Translations under genes and position numbers: made by a program
Shown here: positions 45,929-54,448 of the stretch, in pieces
Layout: each line of letters starts with the position of its first letter
How positions within the stretch are numbered: position 1 is the first letter of the stretch
NCBI RefSeq assembly: GCF_023516435.1
Contig: NZ_CP097332.1
Span: 2,790,001 to 2,854,000 of the forward strand
Reading direction: 5' to 3'
From: Jatrophihabitans telluris
GTDB lineage: Bacteria; Actinomycetota; Actinomycetes; Mycobacteriales; Jatrophihabitantaceae
Length of the DNA stretch: 64,000 nt
Notes under the pieces: generated by a model
Database searches by the model: none
What the model was told of the DNA's origin: nothing
What the model saw: the letters and a program-made list of their open reading frames with translations, nothing else

Positions 45929-46045
45929 CGACCGGACGACCGGACCCACCGGACCAATGGAACCGGACGGAAGCGACCGGACGGACCGCACCGAAGCGAC
46001 CGGACCGGACCGAAGCGACCGGACCGGACCGACCGAACCGACGGG
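45929..46045. repeat. Degenerate CCGGAC-rich repeats
   Basis: The core GAAGCGACCGG appears at 45970, 45993 and 46012 (periods 23 and 19) within a run of overlapping CCGGAC and GGACCG words. Confidence 0.75.
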
Positions 46046-46088
46046 AGGAGCGGACTCTGCCGGCAACGGGACGAGGGAGGTACAGCAA

Positions 46089-46120
46089 CGGGCCCGCCCA
46101 CATGGTGGTGGACGGGCCCG
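46089..46120 (-). terminator. ctaF: Hairpin downstream of ctaF
   Basis: Stem CGGGCCCGCCCA / TGGACGGGCCCG with one mismatch. Lies 21 bases past the ctaF stop and shares its GGGCCCGCCCA core with the qcrB hairpin on the other side of the gap. Confidence 0.65.
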
Positions 46121-46140
46121 GACGATGCCTGAGCGTGACG

Positions 46141-46563
46141 CTAGCGAAGCGGCGCGCGGTTTCCGACGTAGTACTCGAACAACAGGCCACCGGCGGTGGA
46201 CAGGATGAGCACAACACCCAAACCCATCAGCCAGAACTGAGCCAGGGCCATGCCGAAGCCGGTGACCAGCGCCGACAACGCGATTCCGAAGGGCCAGTAA
46301 CTGCCGGGCGAGAAGAATCCCAGCTCGCCGGCACCCTCGGCGATGTCGGCATCGTTGCGATCTTCCGGACGGGCGTCGATACGACGGGACACGAACCAGA
46401 AGAAGGACCCACCCAGGCCGAGCAGACCACCGGACAGGATGAGCCCAGCCAGACCGGCCCATTCGACCTGACCCAGGTCGTGCCACGCCCACCAGGCGTA
46501 CACGCCGGAGACGACGAAGCAGAACAAGGCGATCCAGAGGAAGATGCGCGCTTCGAGTTTCAT
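46141..46563 (-). CDS. ctaF: Actinobacterial cytochrome c oxidase subunit IV
   Basis: A 140-residue protein with four helices: the first near the N-terminus (ARIFLWIALFCFVVSGVYAWW), the others in LAGLILSGGLLGLGGSFFWF and the last 50 residues, with the typical GSYWPFG segment. It is an accessory subunit of the aa3 oxidase. AAGGA upstream supports ATG 46563. It lies 10 bases downstream of ctaC, same operon (Rv2199c-Rv2200c order). Confidence 0.92.
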   Translation of the reverse strand: MKLEARIFLWIALFCFVVSGVYAWWAWHDLGQVEWAGLAGLILSGGLLGLGGSFFWFVSRRIDARPEDRNDADIAEGAGELGFFSPGSYWPFGIALSALVTGFGMALAQFWLMGLGVVLILSTAGGLLFEYYVGNRAPLR

Positions 46564-46573
46564 CGAGAGTCCT

Positions 46574-47548
46574 TCAGCTTCCGCACGGGTCGAGCTCGGA
46601 CTGAGACCTGGTTGTGCGGACGGTGTTGAACGGCTGGGTGGTCGTCGCGCACGGCGCACTACCGATCGCGGTCAAGGCCTTGCTCTGCCGGTTCGGGTCG
46701 GTGGAGCCGACCGCCGCCAGCGCGGCCAGGTACTTCTGGTAGTCCGCGTCCGACACGACGCGCACCTCGAAGTTCATCTGCGAGTGGTACGTCCCGCACA
46801 ACTCCGCGCACCGGCCGACGAACTGGCCGGTCTTGGTCGCGGTGAAGGCAAACTCGTTCGGCTTTTTCTGCGGAAGAACGTCGCGCTTGAACAGGAACTC
46901 CGGAACCCAGAACGAGTGGATGACGTCCCTGCTGACCTCGATCACCTTCACCGTCTTGTTGACCGGCACCACCAGGATCGGAATCTCGTTGTTGCTGCCG
47001 ACCGTGGACAGGTTCTGGCCAGCACCCGGGTCCGCGACCCCAGCCCCGGTGTTAGCCGGGTACTTGGTCTGCGTTCCGCCGCTCTGGACGTACTCGAACT
47101 GCCAGTTCCACTTGAACGCGTCAACCTGGACCGTCGTGTCCGGGTTGCTCGGGATCTTGTCGACGTAGTTCTCGGTCACGGCGGTGAAGTAGAACAGGAC
47201 GGCGATGATCAGGAACGGTGCGATGGAGTAGGCGATCTCGATCGGCAGGTGGTACTTGGTCTGACGGGGAAGGATGTCGTTCTTCTTGCGGTAGCGGATG
47301 CACGCCCAGAAGATCAGGCCCCACACGATCACACCGACGACGAGCGCGGCGACCGAGGACCAGGTCCACAGCGTGCGCATGCGGTCGGCCTGCTTCGTGA
47401 CACCCGTGGGCCAGCCGAAGCGGAGCTTCATCTCCCAGTCGTGGGCGGTGCAGCCGGACAGCAGTACGGCCGTGCCCGCGAGCAGACCGAGCTTGCTCAG
47501 CCCGGACCGAAGTGAGCGCTGCACTGGCGAAACCGCCTTTCTCGACAC
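46574..47548 (-). CDS. ctaC: Cytochrome c oxidase subunit II
   Basis: A 324-residue lipoprotein: lipobox LLSGC (Cys33), two helices, then a cupredoxin domain with the CuA site CAELCGTYHSQM (C247, C251, H255, M258) plus H211. An insert rich in Gly/Ala/Asn (155-190) is usual for actinobacteria, where CuA accepts electrons from QcrC directly. The C-terminal 60 residues extend past the standard fold. Start GTG 47548. It is divergent from the desulfurase fusion gene. Confidence 0.95.
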   Translation of the reverse strand: MSRKAVSPVQRSLRSGLSKLGLLAGTAVLLSGCTAHDWEMKLRFGWPTGVTKQADRMRTLWTWSSVAALVVGVIVWGLIFWACIRYRKKNDILPRQTKYHLPIEIAYSIAPFLIIAVLFYFTAVTENYVDKIPSNPDTTVQVDAFKWNWQFEYVQSGGTQTKYPANTGAGVADPGAGQNLSTVGSNNEIPILVVPVNKTVKVIEVSRDVIHSFWVPEFLFKRDVLPQKKPNEFAFTATKTGQFVGRCAELCGTYHSQMNFEVRVVSDADYQKYLAALAAVGSTDPNRQSKALTAIGSAPCATTTQPFNTVRTTRSQSELDPCGS

Positions 47549-47645
47549 CGTACGACCCGCCCGGTACCGCGGCGGAGGTCAACCGTGGCCGAGCCTATCC
47601 GACCACGACGATGCGGGACGGCAAGGGGTCCGGTTTCTCCTCCTC

Positions 47646-47651
47646 TAGAGT
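47646..47651 (+). promoter_or_regulatory. -10 box (TAGAGT) of the desulfurase-TusA gene
   Basis: TAGAGT ends seven bases before GTG 47659; leaderless. This sets the start at VPSVQPSDP. Confidence 0.55.
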
Positions 47652-47658
47652 CGCCGAC

Positions 47659-49116
47659 GTGCCCAGCGTGCAGCCAAGCGATCCGGCGGGGTACTTCGAC
47701 GCCGCCGCCGGACGACCATTGCACCCGGTCGCCGTGCAGGCGTGGCAGGCCGCCGCCGAGGACGGCTGGGCCGACCCGGGCAAGTTGGCCGGACCGTCTC
47801 GACGCAGTGCCCTTCTGCTCGACGCCGCCCGTGAGACTGTGGCCGAGGCGTTCGGGCTCGCACCGGACGAGGTCAGCTTCCTGCCTTCCGGCGTGCACGC
47901 GCTGCAGTCCGCTGTCCTCGGCGCCGCCTACGCCCGCCGCGCCCGGGGAGCGCGCATCGTCCACTCGGCCGTCGAGCACTCGGCCGTGCTGCACGCGATC
48001 CAATGGCATGTCCGGCGCGGTGGCCTCGCCGTGCCCGTCGGGGTGGACGCACACGGCAAGGTATCGGCCAGCGAGTTTTTGGCCGCGGTGAACGCGCCGG
48101 GTACAGCGGCAGCTGTGTTGCAGGCCGCCAATCACGAGGTCGGTACTCGGCAGCCCGTCGAGGCCGTCGCCGCACAGCTGCGCGACGTCCCCCTCGTGGT
48201 GGACGTCGGCCATCAGGTCGTCTTCGGCGCGGTTCCGGACGGCGCCGACATCGCTGCCGCCGACGCCCGCCTGTGGGGCGGACCGGGACTGGGGATCCTC
48301 ATCGTGCGGCGGGGACGGTCGTTCGAGCCGCCGTTCCCCCGCGAAGACCCTGAATTCGGCCGATCGGCAGGTGTGCCGGACGTCCCGGCCGCCGTGGCCG
48401 CCGCGGCCGCCCTGCGCGCCGTCCGCATGGACCGTGAGGCCGACGCCGTCCGCCTGGCCGGGTATCTGGACGACCTCCGCCGGCAGATCGCTCAGTTTCC
48501 GGACGCGGTTGTGCTCGGGGATCCGGTCGACCGGCTGCCGCACCTGTTGACCCTGTCGCTGCTGCACGTTGATGGACAGGTGCTGCTCGACGGGCTCGAG
48601 CGCTCCGGCTTCATCGTGTCGTCAGGCTCGTCCTGCACGTCCGACACGCTGACCCCATCGCATGTGCTGGTCGCGATGGGGGCACTGACCACGGGCAACA
48701 TCCGCATCTCCCTGCATCCCGGCGTCAACGCCCGAGCAGTCGAACGCTTCGCCCAGGCGTTGCCGTCGGTGCTCGCTGATGCGCGGGCGCAGCTTCCCGG
48801 CGCGGCCCCGCTCCAGGCGGGGCCGCAGACCACCACGCCGAACGTCGTCGACTCGCGTGGGCGCCGTTGCCCGTTGCCCGTACTCGACCTCGCCCGGGCG
48901 TTGCCACTCATCGACGTGGGCACCGAGTTGCTGGTGCTGGCCGACGACCCGGCGGCCGGGTCCGACATCGAGGCATGGTGCCGGATGCGCGGCCAGGAGC
49001 TGGTCGACGTGCGACCGGCGGCACCGGACACCGGCCAGCCGCCGGGTACCCCAGCGGCCGTCCCGGCAACCGCCGCACGCTCCGAGACCGCCTTCCGGGT
49101 GCGCCGCCTGAGCTGA
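47659..49116 (+). CDS. Cysteine desulfurase-like protein fused to a TusA domain, PLP lysine missing
   Basis: A 485-residue fusion. Residues 10-375 follow the NifS/IscS fold: EHSAV (His107), VVDVGHQ (Asp182), and the persulfide loop SSGSSCTSD with Cys326. Residues 395-455 are a TusA sulfur carrier with CPLP (Cys404). The PLP-binding lysine, expected just before the GGPxG turn (207-211), is Arg204. Only two lysines exist in the whole protein (42 and 134), neither near the active site. So it can hardly form the usual internal aldimine. It may act as a persulfide acceptor/relay or need a partner. Next to it are ctaC and an epimerase gene. Confidence 0.88.
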   Translation: MPSVQPSDPAGYFDAAAGRPLHPVAVQAWQAAAEDGWADPGKLAGPSRRSALLLDAARETVAEAFGLAPDEVSFLPSGVHALQSAVLGAAYARRARGARIVHSAVEHSAVLHAIQWHVRRGGLAVPVGVDAHGKVSASEFLAAVNAPGTAAAVLQAANHEVGTRQPVEAVAAQLRDVPLVVDVGHQVVFGAVPDGADIAAADARLWGGPGLGILIVRRGRSFEPPFPREDPEFGRSAGVPDVPAAVAAAAALRAVRMDREADAVRLAGYLDDLRRQIAQFPDAVVLGDPVDRLPHLLTLSLLHVDGQVLLDGLERSGFIVSSGSSCTSDTLTPSHVLVAMGALTTGNIRISLHPGVNARAVERFAQALPSVLADARAQLPGAAPLQAGPQTTTPNVVDSRGRRCPLPVLDLARALPLIDVGTELLVLADDPAAGSDIEAWCRMRGQELVDVRPAAPDTGQPPGTPAAVPATAARSETAFRVRRLS

Positions 49117-49148
49117 CCTGGTCCGGCGGCGGCCGGGGCCATGAGAAA

Positions 49149-49730
49149 ATGGCACGCGTGACATTCGAGATCACTGATATGCAGACGACCCCGACCGCCA
49201 TCGACGACCTCGTGGTGGTGACCCTGAAACAGGTCACCGACGACCGCGGCACGGTTCGTGAGTTCTTCCGGATCTCCGCCTACGCCGAGGGCCCGTTCGC
49301 CGGACTGGGCAGTTGGCAGCAGATCAACGTCACCGAATCCAAGCACGGCGCGGTGCGCGGCCTGCACGGTGAGTCCATGATCAAGCTCGTCTCCTGCGTC
49401 GCAGGTCGGGCCTTCGGGGTTTATCTCGACGCTCGGGAGGACTCGGCCACCTACGGCGCCGTGGTGACCGTCGCGCTCGAGCCCGGAACCCAGGTACTCG
49501 TGCCGGCCGGCGTCTGCAACGCGTTCCAGTCGCTCAGCCCGGAAGGCACCCAGTACGTGTACTGCTTCACCGAGGAGTGGAAGCCGGGCATGGCCGGGAT
49601 CGCCTTCTCGCCCCTGGACGAGGGACTGGGCGTCGAATGGCCGATTGCCATCGACGTGGACAATCCCGCGCAGATCTCGGCCAAGGACGCCGGGGCCCCG
49701 AAGTTCAGCGAGCGGACGACGGCAGCCTGA
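49149..49730 (+). CDS. dTDP-4-dehydrorhamnose 3,5-epimerase family protein
   Basis: A 193-residue cupin of the RmlC/sugar-epimerase family: DDRGTVREFF, ESKHGAVRGLHGE with the active-site His, LVPAGVCNAFQSLSP and YVYCFTEEW. Classic RmlC has VRGLH(Y/F)Q; here it is VRGLHGE, a change in the substrate pocket, so another nucleotide sugar is possible. Ends one base before asnB, so the two are translated together. ATG 49149 or GTG 49158 are both possible starts. Confidence 0.8.
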   Translation: MARVTFEITDMQTTPTAIDDLVVVTLKQVTDDRGTVREFFRISAYAEGPFAGLGSWQQINVTESKHGAVRGLHGESMIKLVSCVAGRAFGVYLDAREDSATYGAVVTVALEPGTQVLVPAGVCNAFQSLSPEGTQYVYCFTEEWKPGMAGIAFSPLDEGLGVEWPIAIDVDNPAQISAKDAGAPKFSERTTAA

Positions 49731-49731
49731 C

Positions 49732-51633
49732 GTGTGCGGACTCATCGGATTTCTCGCCGCTCACTCCGACGCTCCCGAGACTCGCGAGGCGATCGAGGCT
49801 TCCCTGGTGCAGATGCGCCATCGAGGTCCGGACGACGGCGGCAGCTGGTCCGACGACGATGTGGTGATCGGGTTCCGGCGGCTATCGCTGATCGACTGGG
49901 AGCACAGTCACCAGCCGCTGCCCTACCTTGACGGTCGTTACCACCTCATCTTCAACGGCGAGATCTACAACTACGTCGAGTTGCGGGCAGAGCTGCGCGA
50001 CCGGTTCGGCGCCGAGTTCGCCACCGAGGGCGATGGCGAGGCGATCGTCGCCGGCTACCACTACCTCGGCGAGGACGTCGTCACCCGATTGCGTGGCATG
50101 TTCTCCTTCTTCATCTGGGATTCGCAGGAGAAGGTCGTCTTCGGCGCTCGTGACTGGTTCGGCATCAAGCCGCTCTACACCTATACCGACGCTCGCGGTT
50201 CGTTCTTCTCCTCCGAGAAGAAGACCCTGCTTGCCGTGGCGGAACCCGGCGAGAGCAAGGACGTCAACCTCGAGGCCCTGCAGCACTATCTGACCCTGCA
50301 GTACGTGCCCGAGCCGGCGTCGATGCACAACGGGATCACCCGGATCGACAGCGGGACCTCGTTCACGATCCGTCCAGGCCAGGTCCCGGTCACCAAGCGC
50401 TACTTCGCGCCGGACTTTCCGATCAAACCGGTGTCAGAACCTGACCGCCTCTACCACCAGATCGCCGAAGCTCTGCGCGACTCGGTGGCCAAGCACATGC
50501 GGTCGGACTTCACGGTCGGCTCGTTCCTGTCCGGTGGCATCGACTCGACCGCCGTGGCCGCACTGGCCAAGGAGCACAACCCGAAGCTGCTGACCTTCAC
50601 CACGGGCTTCGAGCGGGCCGGCTTCTCCGAGATCGACGTCGCGGCCGAATCGGCGGCCGTGATCGGGGTCGACCACATCACCAAGGTCGTCACCCCGCAG
50701 GAGATGATGGACAGCCTCCCGCTGATCGTCTGGTACCTCGACGATCCGGTCGCCGACCCGGCCTTGGTCCCCCTGTACTTCGTGGCCCGGGAAGCACGCA
50801 AGCACGTCAAGGTGGTGCTCTCCGGGGAAGGGGCGGATGAGCTCTTCGGTGGGTACACCATCTACCGCGAACCGATCTCGCTGCGACATCTCACCGCCGC
50901 GCCGGACCCGGTGAAGAAGTTGCTGGCCGCGTTGTCCACCCGGCTGCCCGAGGGGATACGCGGCAAGGACCTGCTCCGCCGCGCCTCGATCGGCATCGAG
51001 GAACGCTACTACGGCAACGCGCGTATCTTCCGCCCGGAGGAGATGCAGAGCCTGCTCAAGACCTACGACCCGGCGGTGAGCTACACCGACGTCACCGCGC
51101 CCCACTATGCGGCGAGCCACCATCTGGACGACTCGACCCGTATGCAGTACATCGATCTGTTCACCTGGCTCCGCGGCGACATCCTCGTCAAGGCGGACAA
51201 GATGACGATGGCCAATTCGCTCGAGCTTCGCGTGCCGTTTCTGGACACCGTGGTCTTCGACGTGGCCCGGTCGATCCCGGTCGACCAGAAGCTCACCAAG
51301 GAGACGACGAAGTACGCTCTGCGGCGCGCGCTGGAGGACATCGTCCCGGCCCATGTCATCAACCGGCCGAAGCTCGGGTTCCCCGTGCCGACCAGGCCGT
51401 GGCTCAAGGACATCATGTACGACTGGGCGCACTCGATCATCTCCGAGGCCGGGACGACCCATCTGATCGACCGGCAGGGAGCGCTGGACCTGCTCGCCGC
51501 CCACCGAGCCGGACCGCACGACTACTCCCGCAAGATCTGGACGTTGCTGGTGTTCATGATCTGGCACGGCATCTTCGTCGAGGGCCGGATCCGGCCCGAG
51601 ATTCCGGAGCCGGTGTATCCGGTCGCGCTGTAA
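49732..51633 (+). CDS. asnB: Glutamine-hydrolysing asparagine synthetase
   Basis: A 633-residue enzyme. The start GTG 49732 yields VCGLIGF with the glutaminase Cys2 exposed after Met removal. N-terminal Ntn domain: RHRGPDDGG, FNGEIYNY. C-terminal ATP-PPase: SFLSGGIDSTAV, SGEGADELFGGY and the segment RPKLGFPVP. Transfers amide nitrogen to aspartate or, in some homologues, to cell-wall diaminopimelate. Matches Rv2201 in position. Confidence 0.94.
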   Translation: MCGLIGFLAAHSDAPETREAIEASLVQMRHRGPDDGGSWSDDDVVIGFRRLSLIDWEHSHQPLPYLDGRYHLIFNGEIYNYVELRAELRDRFGAEFATEGDGEAIVAGYHYLGEDVVTRLRGMFSFFIWDSQEKVVFGARDWFGIKPLYTYTDARGSFFSSEKKTLLAVAEPGESKDVNLEALQHYLTLQYVPEPASMHNGITRIDSGTSFTIRPGQVPVTKRYFAPDFPIKPVSEPDRLYHQIAEALRDSVAKHMRSDFTVGSFLSGGIDSTAVAALAKEHNPKLLTFTTGFERAGFSEIDVAAESAAVIGVDHITKVVTPQEMMDSLPLIVWYLDDPVADPALVPLYFVAREARKHVKVVLSGEGADELFGGYTIYREPISLRHLTAAPDPVKKLLAALSTRLPEGIRGKDLLRRASIGIEERYYGNARIFRPEEMQSLLKTYDPAVSYTDVTAPHYAASHHLDDSTRMQYIDLFTWLRGDILVKADKMTMANSLELRVPFLDTVVFDVARSIPVDQKLTKETTKYALRRALEDIVPAHVINRPKLGFPVPTRPWLKDIMYDWAHSIISEAGTTHLIDRQGALDLLAAHRAGPHDYSRKIWTLLVFMIWHGIFVEGRIRPEIPEPVYPVAL

Positions 51634-51766
51634 TCGCACCATCCGAATGCGATGCGGAGGCCGAGGCGCGACGTGGCCGCTACCTCGCCCCGCGTGCGCA
51701 GCGGCCGAGCCCGACAGTCCTAGAACGGCGCGCGCGAAAGCGATCGCCGGCCGCGGACGGACCGTT

Positions 51767-52741
51767 TCAGCGGTTGGCCAGCCGCACCACATTCGGTAGT
51801 TGGCGGCGGACCGTATTCACGTCAGCAGGCGGGAACAGCCCGATACTGCCGACGCCGGCCGACTCCAACGCGGCAATATGGGCGAGCGCGTCGTCCTCGG
51901 TGCCGATCGGCGCGAGCTCGCCCCACCACTCGGCCGGCATCCTGACCAGTCCCTCGACGCCGTGGGTGTCGAACCACGCGAACAACTCGTCGATGAACGG
52001 CAATGTCCGATAGGCGTCGGTCGGCGTGGATCGCTGTCCGGCAAGTTGACCAGCCAGCCATGGCGCCATCCGCTCGTAGGCGCTGCGCCGGTCTGGTTCG
52101 ACACACAGCACCGAGAACGTTGCCGTGTGAAAAGCTTCGGCCGCCACCGGAGACGCCTGGGCCAGTGCCCAGCGGACATAGCTCGGACTGGCGGGCTCGG
52201 CCAGCACGACGCCGTCGGCGACCTGTCCGGCGAGCGCCAGGGATTTCGGCCCCTGAACCCCGGCCAGCAACGGCGGCGGATCGGTCGGCGGGGAGTCCAG
52301 GCCGACCGCATCGAGATGGATCTGGTGACCGTCGAAGGTGACCTGCTCGCCGGCGAGCAGCCGTCGCAGACACTCCAGCACCTCGCGCAGGGTGGTGAGC
52401 GGGGACGGCGTTCGCACCCCCATCTGACCCATCCACGACTGCACGCCATGACCGATTCCGGCCAACACCCGGCCCGGTCCCAGCGCACACAGTGTGGCGA
52501 TCTCCATCGCCGTGATGGGAACGGCGCGTGCTACCGCCGGAAGAATCCCGAGTCCGACCGTCAGGTCGTCGGTGACGGCCAGAGCGGTGGCCGCCAGGGC
52601 GATGCCCCCGGTGTAGAAGCAGTCCTCGATGATCCAGATCTGACGGGCACCGCCCTGCTCCAATGCGGGAGCGAACTCCCGGATCAGCGGGGCCGGCAGG
52701 GTGCGGTCAAAGCACATGCCGACGTCGGCGCGCGCGGTCAC
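51767..52741 (-). CDS. LLM-class flavin (F420 or FMN)-dependent oxidoreductase
   Basis: A 324-residue TIM-barrel oxidoreductase of the luciferase-like superfamily: WIIEDCFYTGG, GLGILPAVAR, LAGIGHGVQSWMGQMG, LLAGVQGPKSLALAG and DGVVLAEPASP. Both F420 and FMN users have this pattern, and the substrate is unknown. Start GTG 52741 leaves 7 bases to adoK, so they form an operon; ATG 52717 is the alternative. Rv2202c lacks this neighbour as I recall, so it is an insertion. Confidence 0.82.
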   Translation of the reverse strand: MTARADVGMCFDRTLPAPLIREFAPALEQGGARQIWIIEDCFYTGGIALAATALAVTDDLTVGLGILPAVARAVPITAMEIATLCALGPGRVLAGIGHGVQSWMGQMGVRTPSPLTTLREVLECLRRLLAGEQVTFDGHQIHLDAVGLDSPPTDPPPLLAGVQGPKSLALAGQVADGVVLAEPASPSYVRWALAQASPVAAEAFHTATFSVLCVEPDRRSAYERMAPWLAGQLAGQRSTPTDAYRTLPFIDELFAWFDTHGVEGLVRMPAEWWGELAPIGTEDDALAHIAALESAGVGSIGLFPPADVNTVRRQLPNVVRLANR

Positions 52742-52748
52742 GACAGCG

Positions 52749-53723
52749 TCAGCGGCTGAGCAGCGGGTGAACCTCGGCGGCCGCTGCCTCGCCGTAGGAC
52801 TCGGCCAAGCGGTCCGCGAACTCGTCCGGCTTGATCTCGTACTCCTGGGTGCCCACGGTCTCCAGCACGAGGGTGGCCACCAGGCTGCCGACCTGGGCCG
52901 ACCGCTCGTAGGACAGTCCCCAGCTGCGACCGGTGAGGAATCCGGCGCGGAAGCCGTCCCCCACGCCGGTCGGATCCAGCTTCGCCCGCTCGGCGGCAAC
53001 CGGGACGTGCACCGCTTCGATGTTCCGTCCGACGATCTCGACGCCGTCCTTGCCCAGCGTGGTCACCCGGACCGCGACCTGAGCGAGGATGTCGGCTTCG
53101 GACAGGCCGGTCTTGGTCTCGAGGAGGTTCTTCTCGTAGCTGTTGGTGAACAGCAGCTCGGCGCCCTCGATCAGGGCGAGCAGTTCATCGCCGGACATCC
53201 GCGCGATCTGCTGGGATGGGTCGGCGGCGAACCGGAAGCCTCGCGACCGTGCTTCGGCGGAGTGGCGCACCATCGCGGCCGGATCGTCCGCGCTGATCAC
53301 GACGAGGTCGGCGCCGGTGCGTTCGACGGCCGGTTGGAGCTCGATGTTGCGGGCCTCGCTCATCGCGCCCGCGTAGAACGAGGCGATCTGGCACATCTCC
53401 TCGTCGGTGGTGCAGACGAAGCGAGCGGTGTGCAGCAGGGGCGAGACGTGCACCGAATCGCAGTCGACGCCGTGGCGCTCCAGCCAGGCGCGGTATTCGG
53501 CGAAGTCCTCACCGACCGCGCCGATGAGTACCGGGCTTTCCCCCAGCTGGGCCATGCCGAAGGCGATGTTTGCGGCGACCCCGCCGCGCCGGACGACCAG
53601 GTCGTCGACGAGGAAGCTCAACGACACCTGATGGAGCTGGTCGGCGAGCAGTTGATCGGCGAACCTCCCCGGGAAATGCATCAAGTGATCAGTGGCGATG
53701 GACCCAGACAGAAGCACCGGCAT
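52749..53723 (-). CDS. adoK: Adenosine kinase (PfkB family)
   Basis: A 324-residue kinase phosphorylating adenosine. Ribokinase-fold marks: LVVRRGGVAANIAFGMAQLG near the N-terminus and DPTGVGDGFRAGFL with the catalytic Asp. The M. tuberculosis orthologue (Rv2202c) is an unusual bacterial adenosine kinase, important for purine salvage. Leaderless: TACGCT (53735-53730) is six bases from ATG 53723. Confidence 0.9.
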   Translation of the reverse strand: MPVLLSGSIATDHLMHFPGRFADQLLADQLHQVSLSFLVDDLVVRRGGVAANIAFGMAQLGESPVLIGAVGEDFAEYRAWLERHGVDCDSVHVSPLLHTARFVCTTDEEMCQIASFYAGAMSEARNIELQPAVERTGADLVVISADDPAAMVRHSAEARSRGFRFAADPSQQIARMSGDELLALIEGAELLFTNSYEKNLLETKTGLSEADILAQVAVRVTTLGKDGVEIVGRNIEAVHVPVAAERAKLDPTGVGDGFRAGFLTGRSWGLSYERSAQVGSLVATLVLETVGTQEYEIKPDEFADRLAESYGEAAAAEVHPLLSR

Positions 53724-53856
53724 GAGGCCAGCGTACTTGGCCGGGCGCAAGGCCTCGGACAAGGCGAACGCCGGCGGCGGGTTGATGGACCCGGCGCCGG
53801 CGCTCGTGTGGCTTGTGTTGCGGCCGGACACGTCGAGTGTCCGGCGAGGCTGCGGA

Positions 53857-54243
53857 CTAGCCGCAGAAGGAGTTACCGCAGGCGCAGCCGCCGCCGGCGT
53901 TGGGGTTGTCGATCTCGAAACCCTGCTTGGAGATCGTGTCCGTGTAGCTGATCACGGCGCCGGTCACCAACGGCACGCTGGTGCGATCCACGACGAGCGG
54001 GACGGTGCCGCCTTCGACGGGCTGGTCGACCAGAACGTCGCCGTCGAGGCTGCGCTCGTCGAAGAACAGCTGGTACTGCATGCCCGCGCAGCCACCAGGC
54101 TGGACGGCGATCCGCAGACGGAGGTCGGTGCGACCCTCGGCGTCGAGCAGCTCGCGGACCTTGACGGCCGCGGAATCGGTCAGCGAAACCGGCGCGGTCA
54201 GAGTCGGGGCACTGGTCTCGATGGTGATCTCGGTGGCGGTCAT
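53857..54243 (-). CDS. erpA: Iron-sulfur cluster insertion protein (A-type)
   Basis: A 128-residue A-type Fe-S carrier (Rv2204c position). The three ligands are the Cys in PGGCAG (about 51) and two near the C-terminus in GGGCACGNSFCG. Passes clusters to apo-enzymes; NadA, encoded 1.1 kb away, is one candidate client. An extra terminal cysteine (FCG) is usual for actinobacteria. Upstream 54244-54448 holds its promoter; I see no other gene there. Confidence 0.93.
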   Translation of the reverse strand: MTATEITIETSAPTLTAPVSLTDSAAVKVRELLDAEGRTDLRLRIAVQPGGCAGMQYQLFFDERSLDGDVLVDQPVEGGTVPLVVDRTSVPLVTGAVISYTDTISKQGFEIDNPNAGGGCACGNSFCG

Positions 54244-54448
54244 ACGCTCCCCACAATTGAACTCCGGGCGCCGGCTACCGGCGGCCCCTGTATTTGGTTG
54301 GTGTCACACTCGATCTTCGCGTTTCGACGTCCCAACCGAGAAGTCGCCGCGAGGTATTCCCAAGTGTAGCGATCCAGCCGGCAATCGCTCACCCTGCCGC
54401 GCGGCGCACCTCACGGACCGGAGCACGGCACCCCGCCGCTTGTCTCGA

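Larger units (their letters stand above)
45339..46140. other. Repeat-rich gap between convergent qcrB and ctaF
   Basis: About 800 bases without a convincing gene. In order it holds a strong hairpin, a 21-bp tandem array, two 77-bp near-identical direct repeats, a degenerate CCGGAC-rich stretch and a second hairpin before ctaF. Open frames on both strands here are repeat artefacts (Arg/Thr/Pro-rich, and six frames all open). Confidence 0.8.

Noticed and set aside
45370-46629. Long open frames on both strands across the qcrB-ctaF gap
   Set aside because: They translate repeat DNA into Arg/Pro/Thr-rich runs, have no ribosome-binding site, and run into ctaF antisense; the openness comes from GC bias.
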